64,000 nt of DNA from Streptomyces sp. R28. Its GTDB lineage: Bacteria; Actinomycetota; Actinomycetes; Streptomycetales; Streptomycetaceae. The position numbers were made by a program, and so were the translations under genes. Under the pieces are notes generated by a model. It ran no database searches, was not told where the DNA came from, and saw only the letters and a program-made list of their open reading frames with translations. Positions 1 through 6,989 of the stretch are shown piece after piece. Position 1 is the first letter of the stretch, and each line of letters begins with the position of its first letter. The DNA lies in NCBI RefSeq assembly GCF_041052385.1, contig NZ_CP163439.1:2283001-2347000 (forward strand), given 5' to 3'.

Positions 1-957
1 GGCCGCTCCCCGCAGCTCGCGCCCACCGCGCTGAACTGCGCGGCGCCGGACACCGGGAACATGGAGGTGCTGTCGCAGTTCGGCGACGAGCAGCACAAGA
101 AGCAGTGGCTGGAGCCGCTGCTGGCCGGTGAGATCCGCTCGGCGTTCGCGATGACCGAGCCGGAGGTGGCCTCCTCGGACGCCACCAACATCACCACGCA
201 CATCGAGCGGGACGGCGACGAGTACGTCATCACCGGCCGCAAGTGGTACATCTCCGGGGCGATGAACCCGGACTGCAAGATCTTCATCGTGATGGGCAAG
301 ACCGACCCGGACGGCGAGGACATCCGCCGTCAGCAGTCCATGGTCCTGGTGCCCCGCGACACCCCGGGCGTCACCATCAAGCGCGCTATGCAGGTGTTCG
401 GCTACGAGGACCACTACCACGGCGGCCACGCCGAGGTGATCTTCGACCACGCGCGCGTGCCGGTGTCCAACCTGATCGGCGAGGAGGGCGGCGGCTTCGC
501 CATCGCCCAGGCGCGGCTCGGTCCGGGCCGTATCCACCACTGCATGCGGCTGATCGGCATGGCGGAGCGGGCGATCGAGCTGATGTGCCGCCGGGCCGTG
601 TCCCGTACGGCCTTCGGCAAGGCGCTGGCCCAGCAGGGCGTGGTGCACAACTGGATCGCCGACGCGCGCGTGACGGTCGAGCAGCTGCGGCTGCTGGTGC
701 TGAAGACGGCGTGGCTGATGGACACCGTCGGCAACCGGGGCGCCCACACGGAGATCCAGTCCATCAAGATCGCCACCCCGCGCGCGGTCGTCGACATCAT
801 CGACCGGGCGATCCAGCTGCATGGCGCGGGCGGCGTCAGCCAGGACTTCCCGCTGGCCGAGCTGTACGCGGGCGCGCGGACGCTGATGATCGCGGACGGT
901 CCGGACGAGGTGCACCAGCGGTCGCTGGCGCGGCGGGAGCTGAAGAAGTACCTCTAG
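1..957 (+). CDS. Acyl-CoA dehydrogenase, 5' end outside window
   Basis: This is the C-terminal part (about 318 residues) of an FAD-dependent acyl-CoA dehydrogenase, which introduces the alpha-beta double bond into an acyl-CoA. The reading frame is open from base 1, so the ATG at 61 is internal. Visible are the flavin/substrate segment [15 protein letters not shown], the beta-barrel middle domain ([11 protein letters not shown]), and the C-terminal helical domain with [11 protein letters not shown] and [15 protein letters not shown]. The C-terminus ([21 protein letters not shown]) is like that of the ACAD10/ACAD11 type rather than the short-chain type, where a YEGT glutamate is expected. It is followed by a strong hairpin. 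Natural substrate cannot be told; the leftward acyl-CoA ligase operon next door supports a role in lipid catabolism. Confidence 0.93.
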   Translation, partial: GRSPQLAPTALNCAAPDTGNMEVLSQFGDEQHKKQWLEPLLAGEIRSAFAMTEPEVASSDATNITTHIERDGDEYVITGRKWYISGAMNPDCKIFIVMGKTDPDGEDIRRQQSMVLVPRDTPGVTIKRAMQVFGYEDHYHGGHAEVIFDHARVPVSNLIGEEGGGFAIAQARLGPGRIHHCMRLIGMAERAIELMCRRAVSRTAFGKALAQQGVVHNWIADARVTVEQLRLLVLKTAWLMDTVGNRGAHTEIQSIKIATPRAVVDIIDRAIQLHGAGGVSQDFPLAELYAGARTLMIADGPDEVHQRSLARRELKKYL

Positions 958-969
958 AGGGATCACGGG

Positions 970-1002
970 TAAGGGGCGACCACCAATGGTGGTCGCCCCT
1001 TA
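970..1002. terminator. Perfect 15-bp hairpin between convergent genes
   Basis: The arms 970-984 and 988-1002 are perfect reverse complements with a 3-nt AAT loop, 12 nt after the acyl-CoA dehydrogenase stop. The stem reads equally well from both sides, so it probably terminates both the rightward dehydrogenase and the leftward SDR-ligase-TetR operon. No U-tract follows, as is usual in Streptomyces. Confidence 0.85.
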
Positions 1003-1023
1003 CACATGCCTACGGCTGGCCGG

Positions 1024-1617
1024 TTACGGCCGCAGCGCCCGCAGCAGCAGGTCGGCCAGGTGGTCGGCGACCTCCTGGGGGCTCATCGGGCCGTCCGGGC
1101 GGTACCAGGTCGACAGATGATGGACGGACCCGAAGTGGTAGTCGACCACCAGGTCGGCCGGGGTCGCCTTCGAGAAGACGCCCGAGGCCTGGCCCTCCTC
1201 GACGAGCGCACGGAAGCGTTCGTGGTAGCGCCGGCGCTCGGCGCGCACCTGCTTGTTCTTCTCCGGGCTCAGGTGGTGCATGGAGCGGAAGAAGATCATC
1301 GCGTCGTCGAGGTTCTCGATCGTCGTGACGACGACGTCGGCGGCCGCGCCTCTGAGCCGCTTCTCGATGGGCTCGTCGGCGTTCGCGAACGCGTCCAGCC
1401 GCTCCTGCTGAACGCGCAGCACGCGCGCGTACACCTCGTGCAGGAGGTCGTCCTTGGAGCCGAAGTAGTGGTACAGCGCCCCCTTGGTGACGCCGGCCGC
1501 CTCGACGATCTCCTGCACCGAGGTGCGGTCGTAGCCCTGCTCCGCGAAGAGCCGGGTGGCGGCGGCGAGCAGCCGCTGCGGGACGGGCGTACCGTCACCG
1601 TCCGTCGTCCTGGCCAC
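1024..1617 (-). CDS. TetR-family regulator of the SDR/acyl-CoA ligase operon
   Basis: A 197-residue TetR-type repressor. The N-terminal helix-turn-helix is clear (RLFAEQGYDRTSVQEIVEAA followed by GVTKGALYHYFGSKDDL). The C-terminal domain is helical and would bind a ligand, here plausibly an acyl-CoA. The start is GTG at 1617. It lies 39 bp downstream of the acyl-CoA ligase on the same strand and is probably the last gene of the SDR-ligase-TetR operon. Autoregulation through the ACCGACCGGT-type palindrome upstream of the SDR (4137-4150) is an inference from gene order. Confidence 0.88.
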   Translation of the reverse strand: MARTTDGDGTPVPQRLLAAATRLFAEQGYDRTSVQEIVEAAGVTKGALYHYFGSKDDLLHEVYARVLRVQQERLDAFANADEPIEKRLRGAAADVVVTTIENLDDAMIFFRSMHHLSPEKNKQVRAERRRYHERFRALVEEGQASGVFSKATPADLVVDYHFGSVHHLSTWYRPDGPMSPQEVADHLADLLLRALRP

Positions 1618-1656
1618 TGTGCCGCCACCTGCCTTTCCGAAAGGTCTGCCTGCTGT

Positions 1657-3330
1657 CTAGCCGTCGTTGGCGCGGGAACGGAGTTCCCGACGGAGGATCT
1701 TCCCACTTGCCGTCTTGGGCAAGTCGGGCAGGATCTCCACCTGCCGCGGATATTTGTAGGCGGCCAGTCTCTCCCTGCAGTACGCGGCGAGTGCGTCGGG
1801 GTCCGTTTCCGCACCCGGACGGAGACTGATGTACGCCTTGACGGTCTCTCCGCGGTACCCGTCGGGCACCCCGACGACGGCCGCCTCGCGCACCGCCGGG
1901 TGGGTGTAGAGCACGTCCTCGACCTCGCGCGGCCAGACCTTGAAGCCGGACGCGTTGATCATGTCCTTCTTGCGGTCGACGACGTACAGCCAGCCCTCGG
2001 CGTCCATGAAGCCGATGTCCCCGGTGCGCAGCTCGCCGTCGGGAAAGGTCTCGGCGGTGGCTTCGGGGCGCCGCCAGTAGCCGGGCACGACCTGCGGCCC
2101 GCGCACCAGGATCTCGCCCTGCTCGCCGAACGGCACCTCCTCGCCCGCGTCGTCGACGATCCGTACGACTGTCTCGGGTCCGGGCAGGCCCACGGCGAGC
2201 GTCCCGGAGACCGGGTCGACGGGGGCCTCCCGGCCGGGCGGGACGGAGGCGCAGGGGGCGGTGCACTCGGTGAGGCCGTAGCCGTTGCGGATGTACGGCC
2301 CGAGGCCGGCCCGGAACTTCTCCACCAGGGCGGGCGGCAGCGGGGCGCCGCCGGAGGAGATCATCCGGAAGGAGGCGAAGTGCTCGCGGGTGACCGCCGG
2401 GTGCGCGGCCAGTGCCATGAACGCCGTCGACGGGCCGACGGTGTAGTGCGGCCCGTGTTCGGCGAACGCGTCGAGCACGACACCCGCCTCGAAGCGGTAC
2501 GCCAGCACGAGCGTGCCCGCACTGTCGAGACAGGCGCCGAGCTGGCAGACCATCCCGGTGATGTGGAAGAGGGGCGCCATCGCGAAGTAGACGGGCGCCT
2601 CGGGCAGCTCCAGTCCGGTCCGCTGCCGCTCGGCGTTGTACATGATGTTGCCGTGCGTGTTGGTGGCGCCCTTGGGGGTGCCGCTGGTGCCCGAGGTGTA
2701 GCTGATCAGCGCGATGTCGGACGGGCCGAGGTCACGCCCCTGCGGCGCCTTGTGCCCGGCGCGTGCGACCACCGCCAGGTCCTCGGCGTCGTCGGCCTGT
2801 GGGAGCCGCTCGAAGGTCAGTACGCGCGCGTCGTCGCGGGTCTGGAAATCCCGCTCACAGCCGGTGAGTGCGATCCGCACCGGCGACCCGGCCGCGGTCT
2901 CGCGCAGGTACGACTCCCAGGCCCGGTCGGAACAGATCAGCGCGGTCACCTCACCGTCCCGCAGGACGTGACCGACCTCCCCCGACTTGTACATCGGGTT
3001 GACGGGCACGACGACCGCGCCCGCCTTCCAGGCGCCGAGCAGCGCCAGCACGAAGTGCGGGGAGTTCTGCAGCAGGACCGCCACCCGGTCGCCGCGCCCC
3101 AGACCGCGGGCGGCGAGGTGCCCGGCGACGGAGTCGCTGAGCTCGTCGACCTCGCGGTAGGTCAGACGGCCGTCGAAGTAGGCGAGGAAGGTGCGCTCCG
3201 GGGTCTCGGCGACCACCCGGCGCAGGGCGTGTACGAGGGTGTCGGCCGGGTCTATCGGGGCGCGCTGGGCGTCGCTGAGCAGGGCCAGCCAGGGCTTGGC
3301 CGCGTAAGGGGAGGCGGAGGCGTCGGTCAC
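1657..3330 (-). CDS. Acyl-CoA synthetase (AMP-forming)
   Basis: A 557-residue member of the ANL adenylating enzymes, which activates a carboxylic acid to acyl-AMP and then acyl-CoA. The P-loop-like motif YTSGTSGTPKGA, the A5 motif NGYGLTECT, the aspartate motif ELRTGDIGFMDAEGWLYVVDR and the C-terminal lysine motif PKTASGKILRRELR are all present. I chose the GTG at 3330 because the TGA of the upstream SDR overlaps it as GTGA and GGGAGG precedes it; the frame stays open further upstream but that part overlaps the SDR. Coupling to an SDR and TetR suggests activation of a fatty or aromatic acid; the substrate is unknown. Confidence 0.93.
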   Translation of the reverse strand: MTDASASPYAAKPWLALLSDAQRAPIDPADTLVHALRRVVAETPERTFLAYFDGRLTYREVDELSDSVAGHLAARGLGRGDRVAVLLQNSPHFVLALLGAWKAGAVVVPVNPMYKSGEVGHVLRDGEVTALICSDRAWESYLRETAAGSPVRIALTGCERDFQTRDDARVLTFERLPQADDAEDLAVVARAGHKAPQGRDLGPSDIALISYTSGTSGTPKGATNTHGNIMYNAERQRTGLELPEAPVYFAMAPLFHITGMVCQLGACLDSAGTLVLAYRFEAGVVLDAFAEHGPHYTVGPSTAFMALAAHPAVTREHFASFRMISSGGAPLPPALVEKFRAGLGPYIRNGYGLTECTAPCASVPPGREAPVDPVSGTLAVGLPGPETVVRIVDDAGEEVPFGEQGEILVRGPQVVPGYWRRPEATAETFPDGELRTGDIGFMDAEGWLYVVDRKKDMINASGFKVWPREVEDVLYTHPAVREAAVVGVPDGYRGETVKAYISLRPGAETDPDALAAYCRERLAAYKYPRQVEILPDLPKTASGKILRRELRSRANDG

Positions 3331-4100
3331 CGGGTCGCCTCCCACTTCTGCTGGATGTGGTTCATGTTGGTCAGCCAGCGGTCCGGCTCGGTGGCCCGCG
3401 CCTGGTAGAAACCGGCGACCTCGGGGTGCGGCAGGATCAGGAAACGGTCTTCCTCCATGCCCTTGAACAGGGCGTCCGCGACGTCGTCCGGCTCGATGGC
3501 CGTCGGGTGGAGCACCAGGTCGCCCGCGCTGCCGGTGGCGGCGAGCATGTCGGTGCGCACGCCCTGCGGGCAGATGGCGTGGACCTTGATCCCGCGGTGG
3601 CGGTACGTCAGCGACAGCCACTCGGCGAAGGCGTACGCACCGTGCTTGGTGACGGCGTAGGGCGCGGCACCGATCATGGTGAGCAGCCCGGCGGCGGAGA
3701 CGGTCGAGACGAAGCGCCCACTGCCCCGCTCCAGCCACTCGGGCAGCAGCTCATGGGCCGCGCGGACGTGGGCCATGACGTTGACGTCCCAGGACAGCTC
3801 CCAGGCCTTCGCGTCGGCGAGATCGGCCGCCTCCACCGCACCGAAGGCGACGCCGGCGTTGGCGCAGTAGACGTCGATGGCGCCCCCGAGCGCCTCACGG
3901 GCATCGTCGACGATGGCGGAGGCATCACCGGGAACCGCTGTGCCGCCGATCTCGTCGGCGACCGCCTGGGCCTTCCCGGCGTCCAGATCGTTGACGACGA
4001 CGCGAGCTCCCTCGGCGGCGAAGCGCCGGGCGAGGGCCGCACCGATGCCACCCCCAGCCCCGGTAACGACGACTCCGGCACCCTGAACGGCTTCCACCAT
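3327..4100 (-). CDS. Short-chain dehydrogenase/reductase (SDR)
   Basis: A 257-residue classical SDR. The Rossmann motif TGAGGGIGAALA is near the N-terminus, NAG (in YCANAGVAF) mid-protein, then a catalytic serine strand (FVSTVSAAG) and the YAVTK motif. NAD(P) preference is not clear, though the aspartate in VVVNDLDAG suggests NAD(H). The start is ATG 4100 with AAGGAGA upstream. It is the first gene of the operon and is coupled by a GTGA overlap to the acyl-CoA ligase, so it probably oxidises or reduces an alcohol or ketone intermediate of the same pathway. Confidence 0.92.
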   Translation of the reverse strand: MVEAVQGAGVVVTGAGGGIGAALARRFAAEGARVVVNDLDAGKAQAVADEIGGTAVPGDASAIVDDAREALGGAIDVYCANAGVAFGAVEAADLADAKAWELSWDVNVMAHVRAAHELLPEWLERGSGRFVSTVSAAGLLTMIGAAPYAVTKHGAYAFAEWLSLTYRHRGIKVHAICPQGVRTDMLAATGSAGDLVLHPTAIEPDDVADALFKGMEEDRFLILPHPEVAGFYQARATEPDRWLTNMNHIQQKWEATR

Positions 4101-4136
4101 CGGTCTCCTTCGACTGCGGCTCTCCAGCCTGGCCAG

Positions 4137-4150
4137 ACTAACCGGTCGGT
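4137..4150. promoter_or_regulatory. Candidate TetR operator upstream of SDR operon
   Basis: An imperfect palindrome ACTAACC/GGTCGGT (5 of 7 arm positions pair) lies 37 bp upstream of the SDR start. Read on the minus strand it contains ACCGACCGGT, the same ten bases seen upstream of the molybdopterin oxidoreductase (32450-32467), and similar to a site upstream of the MHS transporter (20885-20900). Binding by the operon's own TetR is inferred. Confidence 0.5.
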
Positions 4151-4174
4151 ATGTTTCAAGGAAGGGGTGTGATG

Positions 4175-4239
4175 ACGCCCTCAGGGGCACGGGGCCGTAC
4201 CGATGTGCCGCTCCGCCGCACGGGCGCGACAAGCCACGA
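4175..4239. repeat. Dispersed intergenic repeat, copy A
   Basis: GGGGC(A/G)CGGGG..GTA followed by GCTCCGCCGC and GGGCGCGAC.AGCCACGA. The same string order is seen at 18407-18474 (copy B) and partly at 23577-23612 (copy C). This is a common Streptomyces intergenic sequence type of unknown role. It fills most of the gap between the divergent SDR operon and the NamZ-like gene. Confidence 0.6.
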
Positions 4240-4278
4240 TCCACCGGTACCTTCCCCCCGACCTGCGGGAGCAATACC

Positions 4279-5520
4279 GTGCCCCCCATGCGCCTATCCA
4301 GACGAGCTCTCCTCGCAGCGACAACGGCAGCAGCATCCTTCTCGGCCACACCCCCGGCCTCCGCGGCCCCGCGCCACAGGCAAACCGGCTTCGAGCGCCT
4401 TGCCGCCGGAGGCTACGCCCTCCTCGACGGCCGGCGCGTCGGTATCGTGACGAATCCCACCGGCGTCACCCGCGAGGTACGTCACATCGTCGACGTCATG
4501 CACGCGGACGACCGCGTGAACCTCATCGCCGTCTTCGGCCCCGAACACGGCTTCCGCGGCACCGCCCAGGCCGGCGGCTCCGAGGGCCGCTACGACGACC
4601 CGGCAACCGGCCTCCCGGTCTACGACACGTACCTCAAGAGCGGCCGCCCCCTCGCCGACATCTTCACCGCGTCCGGCGTGGACACGATCGTCTTCGACAT
4701 CCAGGACGTGGGCGCCCGCTTCTACACGTACATCTGGACGCTGTACGACTGCATGGAGGCAGCCCAGCTCGCGGGCAAACGCTTCGTCGTACTCGACCGC
4801 CCCAACCCCGTGACCGGACGGGCGGCCCAAGGCCCCGTCCTCCATATGGAGTTCGCCACCTTCGTCGGCCGCCGGCCCATCTCCCAGGCGCACGGCATGA
4901 CGGTCGCCGAGCTGGCGCGGCTGTTCAACGGGGAGTTCCTCACCACCCCGGTCCCCCTGGAGACCGTACGGATGACGGGCTGGAAGCGGTCCGAGTTCTA
5001 CGACGCCTGGAGCCTGCCGTGGGTGCCGCCGAGCCCGAACATGCCGACCCCGGACACCGCGCTGGTGTACTCGGGGACCTGCCTCTTCGAGGGCACGAAC
5101 CTGTCGGAGGGGCGCGGCACCACCCGCCCCTTCGAACTGCTGGGCGCGGAAGGCATCGACGGACGCTGGGCGGCCGCCGTGAGCGAACTCGACCTGCCCG
5201 GTGTGCACTTCAGGGAGGCGTATTTCGCGCCCACGTTCTCGAAGTTCCAGGGCAAGACCATCGGCGGCGTCCAGATCCATGTGCACGACCGGGCCGCGTA
5301 CGACCCCGTGCGCACCGGGATCGCCCTGCTGGTGACCGCGAAGAAGGCCTGGAGCGGCTTCGGTTGGCGCCCCGACAACTGGATCGACAAGCTCACCGGC
5401 TCCACACAGGTGCGCACGATGATCGACGCGGGCGCGAGCGCCGACGAGGTGGTGGCGGGCTGGCAGCAGGAGCTGGCGGCGTTCCGGCGGGTGCGCGGGG
5501 AGTACCTGCTGTACAAATGA
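4279..5520 (+). CDS. Secreted DUF1343 / NamZ-like exo-beta-N-acetylmuramidase
   Basis: A 413-residue exported protein of the DUF1343 family, whose characterised members (NamZ) remove terminal N-acetylmuramic acid from peptidoglycan fragments. A Tat-type signal is visible (SRRALLAATTAAA then an Ala-rich stretch ending ASAAP near residue 29). Family hallmarks follow: VGIVTNPTGVTR, LIAVFGPEHGFRG, VFDIQDVGARFYTYIWT, FVVLDRPNPVTG, EGRGTTRPFELLGA. I took GTG 4279 because GGGAG sits 6 nt upstream; ATG 4288 is a close alternative. It probably acts outside the cell in wall recycling or in scavenging muropeptides. It stands alone, with a dispersed repeat upstream. Confidence 0.9.
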   Translation: MPPMRLSRRALLAATTAAASFSATPPASAAPRHRQTGFERLAAGGYALLDGRRVGIVTNPTGVTREVRHIVDVMHADDRVNLIAVFGPEHGFRGTAQAGGSEGRYDDPATGLPVYDTYLKSGRPLADIFTASGVDTIVFDIQDVGARFYTYIWTLYDCMEAAQLAGKRFVVLDRPNPVTGRAAQGPVLHMEFATFVGRRPISQAHGMTVAELARLFNGEFLTTPVPLETVRMTGWKRSEFYDAWSLPWVPPSPNMPTPDTALVYSGTCLFEGTNLSEGRGTTRPFELLGAEGIDGRWAAAVSELDLPGVHFREAYFAPTFSKFQGKTIGGVQIHVHDRAAYDPVRTGIALLVTAKKAWSGFGWRPDNWIDKLTGSTQVRTMIDAGASADEVVAGWQQELAAFRRVRGEYLLYK

Positions 5521-5627
5521 GCGCCCCACTTGTGTGCCCCGGATGAGTGACGACGTATGGCCATTTCCGCCTGGTAGCAGGACGATGCGCCCGTATCGCA
5601 CCACTACGGGGGACGAGGGGGCCTGTG

Positions 5628-6986
5628 ATGGCGAATCCGGCAGTGAGCGTGACTCCCTACTGGGAGCTGACCTTCGACGCGGACGGTGACCCGGACGCCG
5701 GCAGACGGGACCGGCTGCTGGCCGGGGCGGCGCAGCACCACGTCCGTGATCTGATCGTCTTCGCGCACGGCTGGAACAACGACCGCTCGGGGGCGACCCG
5801 GCTCTTCGACCGCTTCTTCGCGTCGATCCCGCAGCTCGCTCCGGCGGCGAAGATCGGGTACGTGGGTGTGGTCTGGCCGTCGATGCGGTTCTCGGACGAA
5901 CCGATCCCGGACTTTCCGCGGGCCGTGGCGGCCGAGATGCCCCGCCGCCCGGCGCTCGACAAGGACACCCGGCACGCGCTGCTGGAGACGTTCCCGGGGC
6001 GGGCCACCGTGATCGACCAGATCGCGCGGATGCTGGACCAGCAGCCGCGCGAGGAGGCCGAGCTGGAGGAGTTCGGGCGGCTGGTGCGGATGCTGGTGGA
6101 CATCGTGCCGCCGGGGCCGCAGGCGCTGTTCGCGGCGGACACCCTGGCGGAGGGTGTGCCGCAGAGTTCGCCGGACATGTTCTCGGCGTCCACCGCTGCC
6201 GTGTGCGAGGAGTTCGCGCGGGCGCTGACGCATCTCGAAGCGTCTGACCAAGCGCCGGACGGCGGGTCGGACGGAGCGGCCGCCTTCTCGCTGCCGAACC
6301 CGTGGGAGGGAGCCCATGAGCTGCTGCGGCAGGCGACGTACTACGCCATGAAACGGCGCGCGGGGACAGTCGGTGAACGCGGGCTCGGCCGGGTGATCGG
6401 GCAACTGGCCGCACGCTCGCCCGAGGTGCGGGTCCACCTCGTCGGGCACAGCTTCGGCGGCCGGCTGGTGTCGTTCGCGTTGCGCGGGCTGCCGAAGGGC
6501 GTGCGGTCGGTGAAGTCCGTGACGCTGCTCCAAGGCGCCTTCTCGCACTACGCGTTCGCGTCCCGGCTGCCGCACGACGCGCGGGCGGGTGGGGTCCTGG
6601 AGGGCCAGCACAACCGTATCGACGGACCGCTGGTGTGCTGCTACTCGCGGCACGACTCGGCCCTTTCCACGATGTATCCGCTGGCCTCGCGCATGGCGGG
6701 GGACGCGCGCGGGATCGCGGCCCTGGACATCGGCCGGACGCTGGGTGCCAAGTGGGGTGCGATGGGGCACGACGGCGTGCAGGCGGTGCCGGGGACGCGG
6801 TCGTTCAAGCTGGCCGACGCGCTGCAGGCGACGCTGCCGGATTCGGGGTGCGTCAACATCGACGCGGCGACGGTCGTCAGGCGTGGCGGACCGCCGGCGG
6901 GGGCGCACAGCGACATCGTGCACCGGGAGTTGGCGCAGCTGGTGGTGGCGGCGGGCCGTATCCACCGGCCCGCCGCCGACCACTGA
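5628..6986 (+). CDS. Alpha/beta-hydrolase fold protein
   Basis: A cytoplasmic protein of about 452 residues with two hydrolase-fold landmarks. The first is an early strand with IVFAHGWNN (oxyanion-hole HG) and the second is the nucleophile elbow VHLVGHSFGGRLVSFAL. No signal peptide is visible. I chose ATG 5628 because GGGGG lies just upstream; GTG 5625 is out of frame, and the open frame further left has no ribosome site. It converges on the penicillin-acylase gene with only 3 bp between the stop codons. Related Streptomyces proteins have sometimes been labelled kinases, but no kinase motif is present. Substrate unknown; a lipase or esterase role is an inference. Confidence 0.8.
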   Translation: MANPAVSVTPYWELTFDADGDPDAGRRDRLLAGAAQHHVRDLIVFAHGWNNDRSGATRLFDRFFASIPQLAPAAKIGYVGVVWPSMRFSDEPIPDFPRAVAAEMPRRPALDKDTRHALLETFPGRATVIDQIARMLDQQPREEAELEEFGRLVRMLVDIVPPGPQALFAADTLAEGVPQSSPDMFSASTAAVCEEFARALTHLEASDQAPDGGSDGAAAFSLPNPWEGAHELLRQATYYAMKRRAGTVGERGLGRVIGQLAARSPEVRVHLVGHSFGGRLVSFALRGLPKGVRSVKSVTLLQGAFSHYAFASRLPHDARAGGVLEGQHNRIDGPLVCCYSRHDSALSTMYPLASRMAGDARGIAALDIGRTLGAKWGAMGHDGVQAVPGTRSFKLADALQATLPDSGCVNIDAATVVRRGGPPAGAHSDIVHRELAQLVVAAGRIHRPAADH

Positions 6987-6989
6987 TCG

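Noticed and set aside
1006..3408. Long plus-strand open frame of 800 codons opposite the TetR/acyl-CoA ligase genes
   Set aside because: Composition is Val/Gly/Arg/His-rich with no family motifs; it is the antisense shadow of well-supported minus-strand genes, as is usual in very GC-rich DNA.
5628..6986. Ser/Thr kinase label for the hydrolase-fold protein
   Set aside because: No glycine loop, HRD or DFG motif; the GHSFGG elbow indicates an alpha/beta hydrolase.
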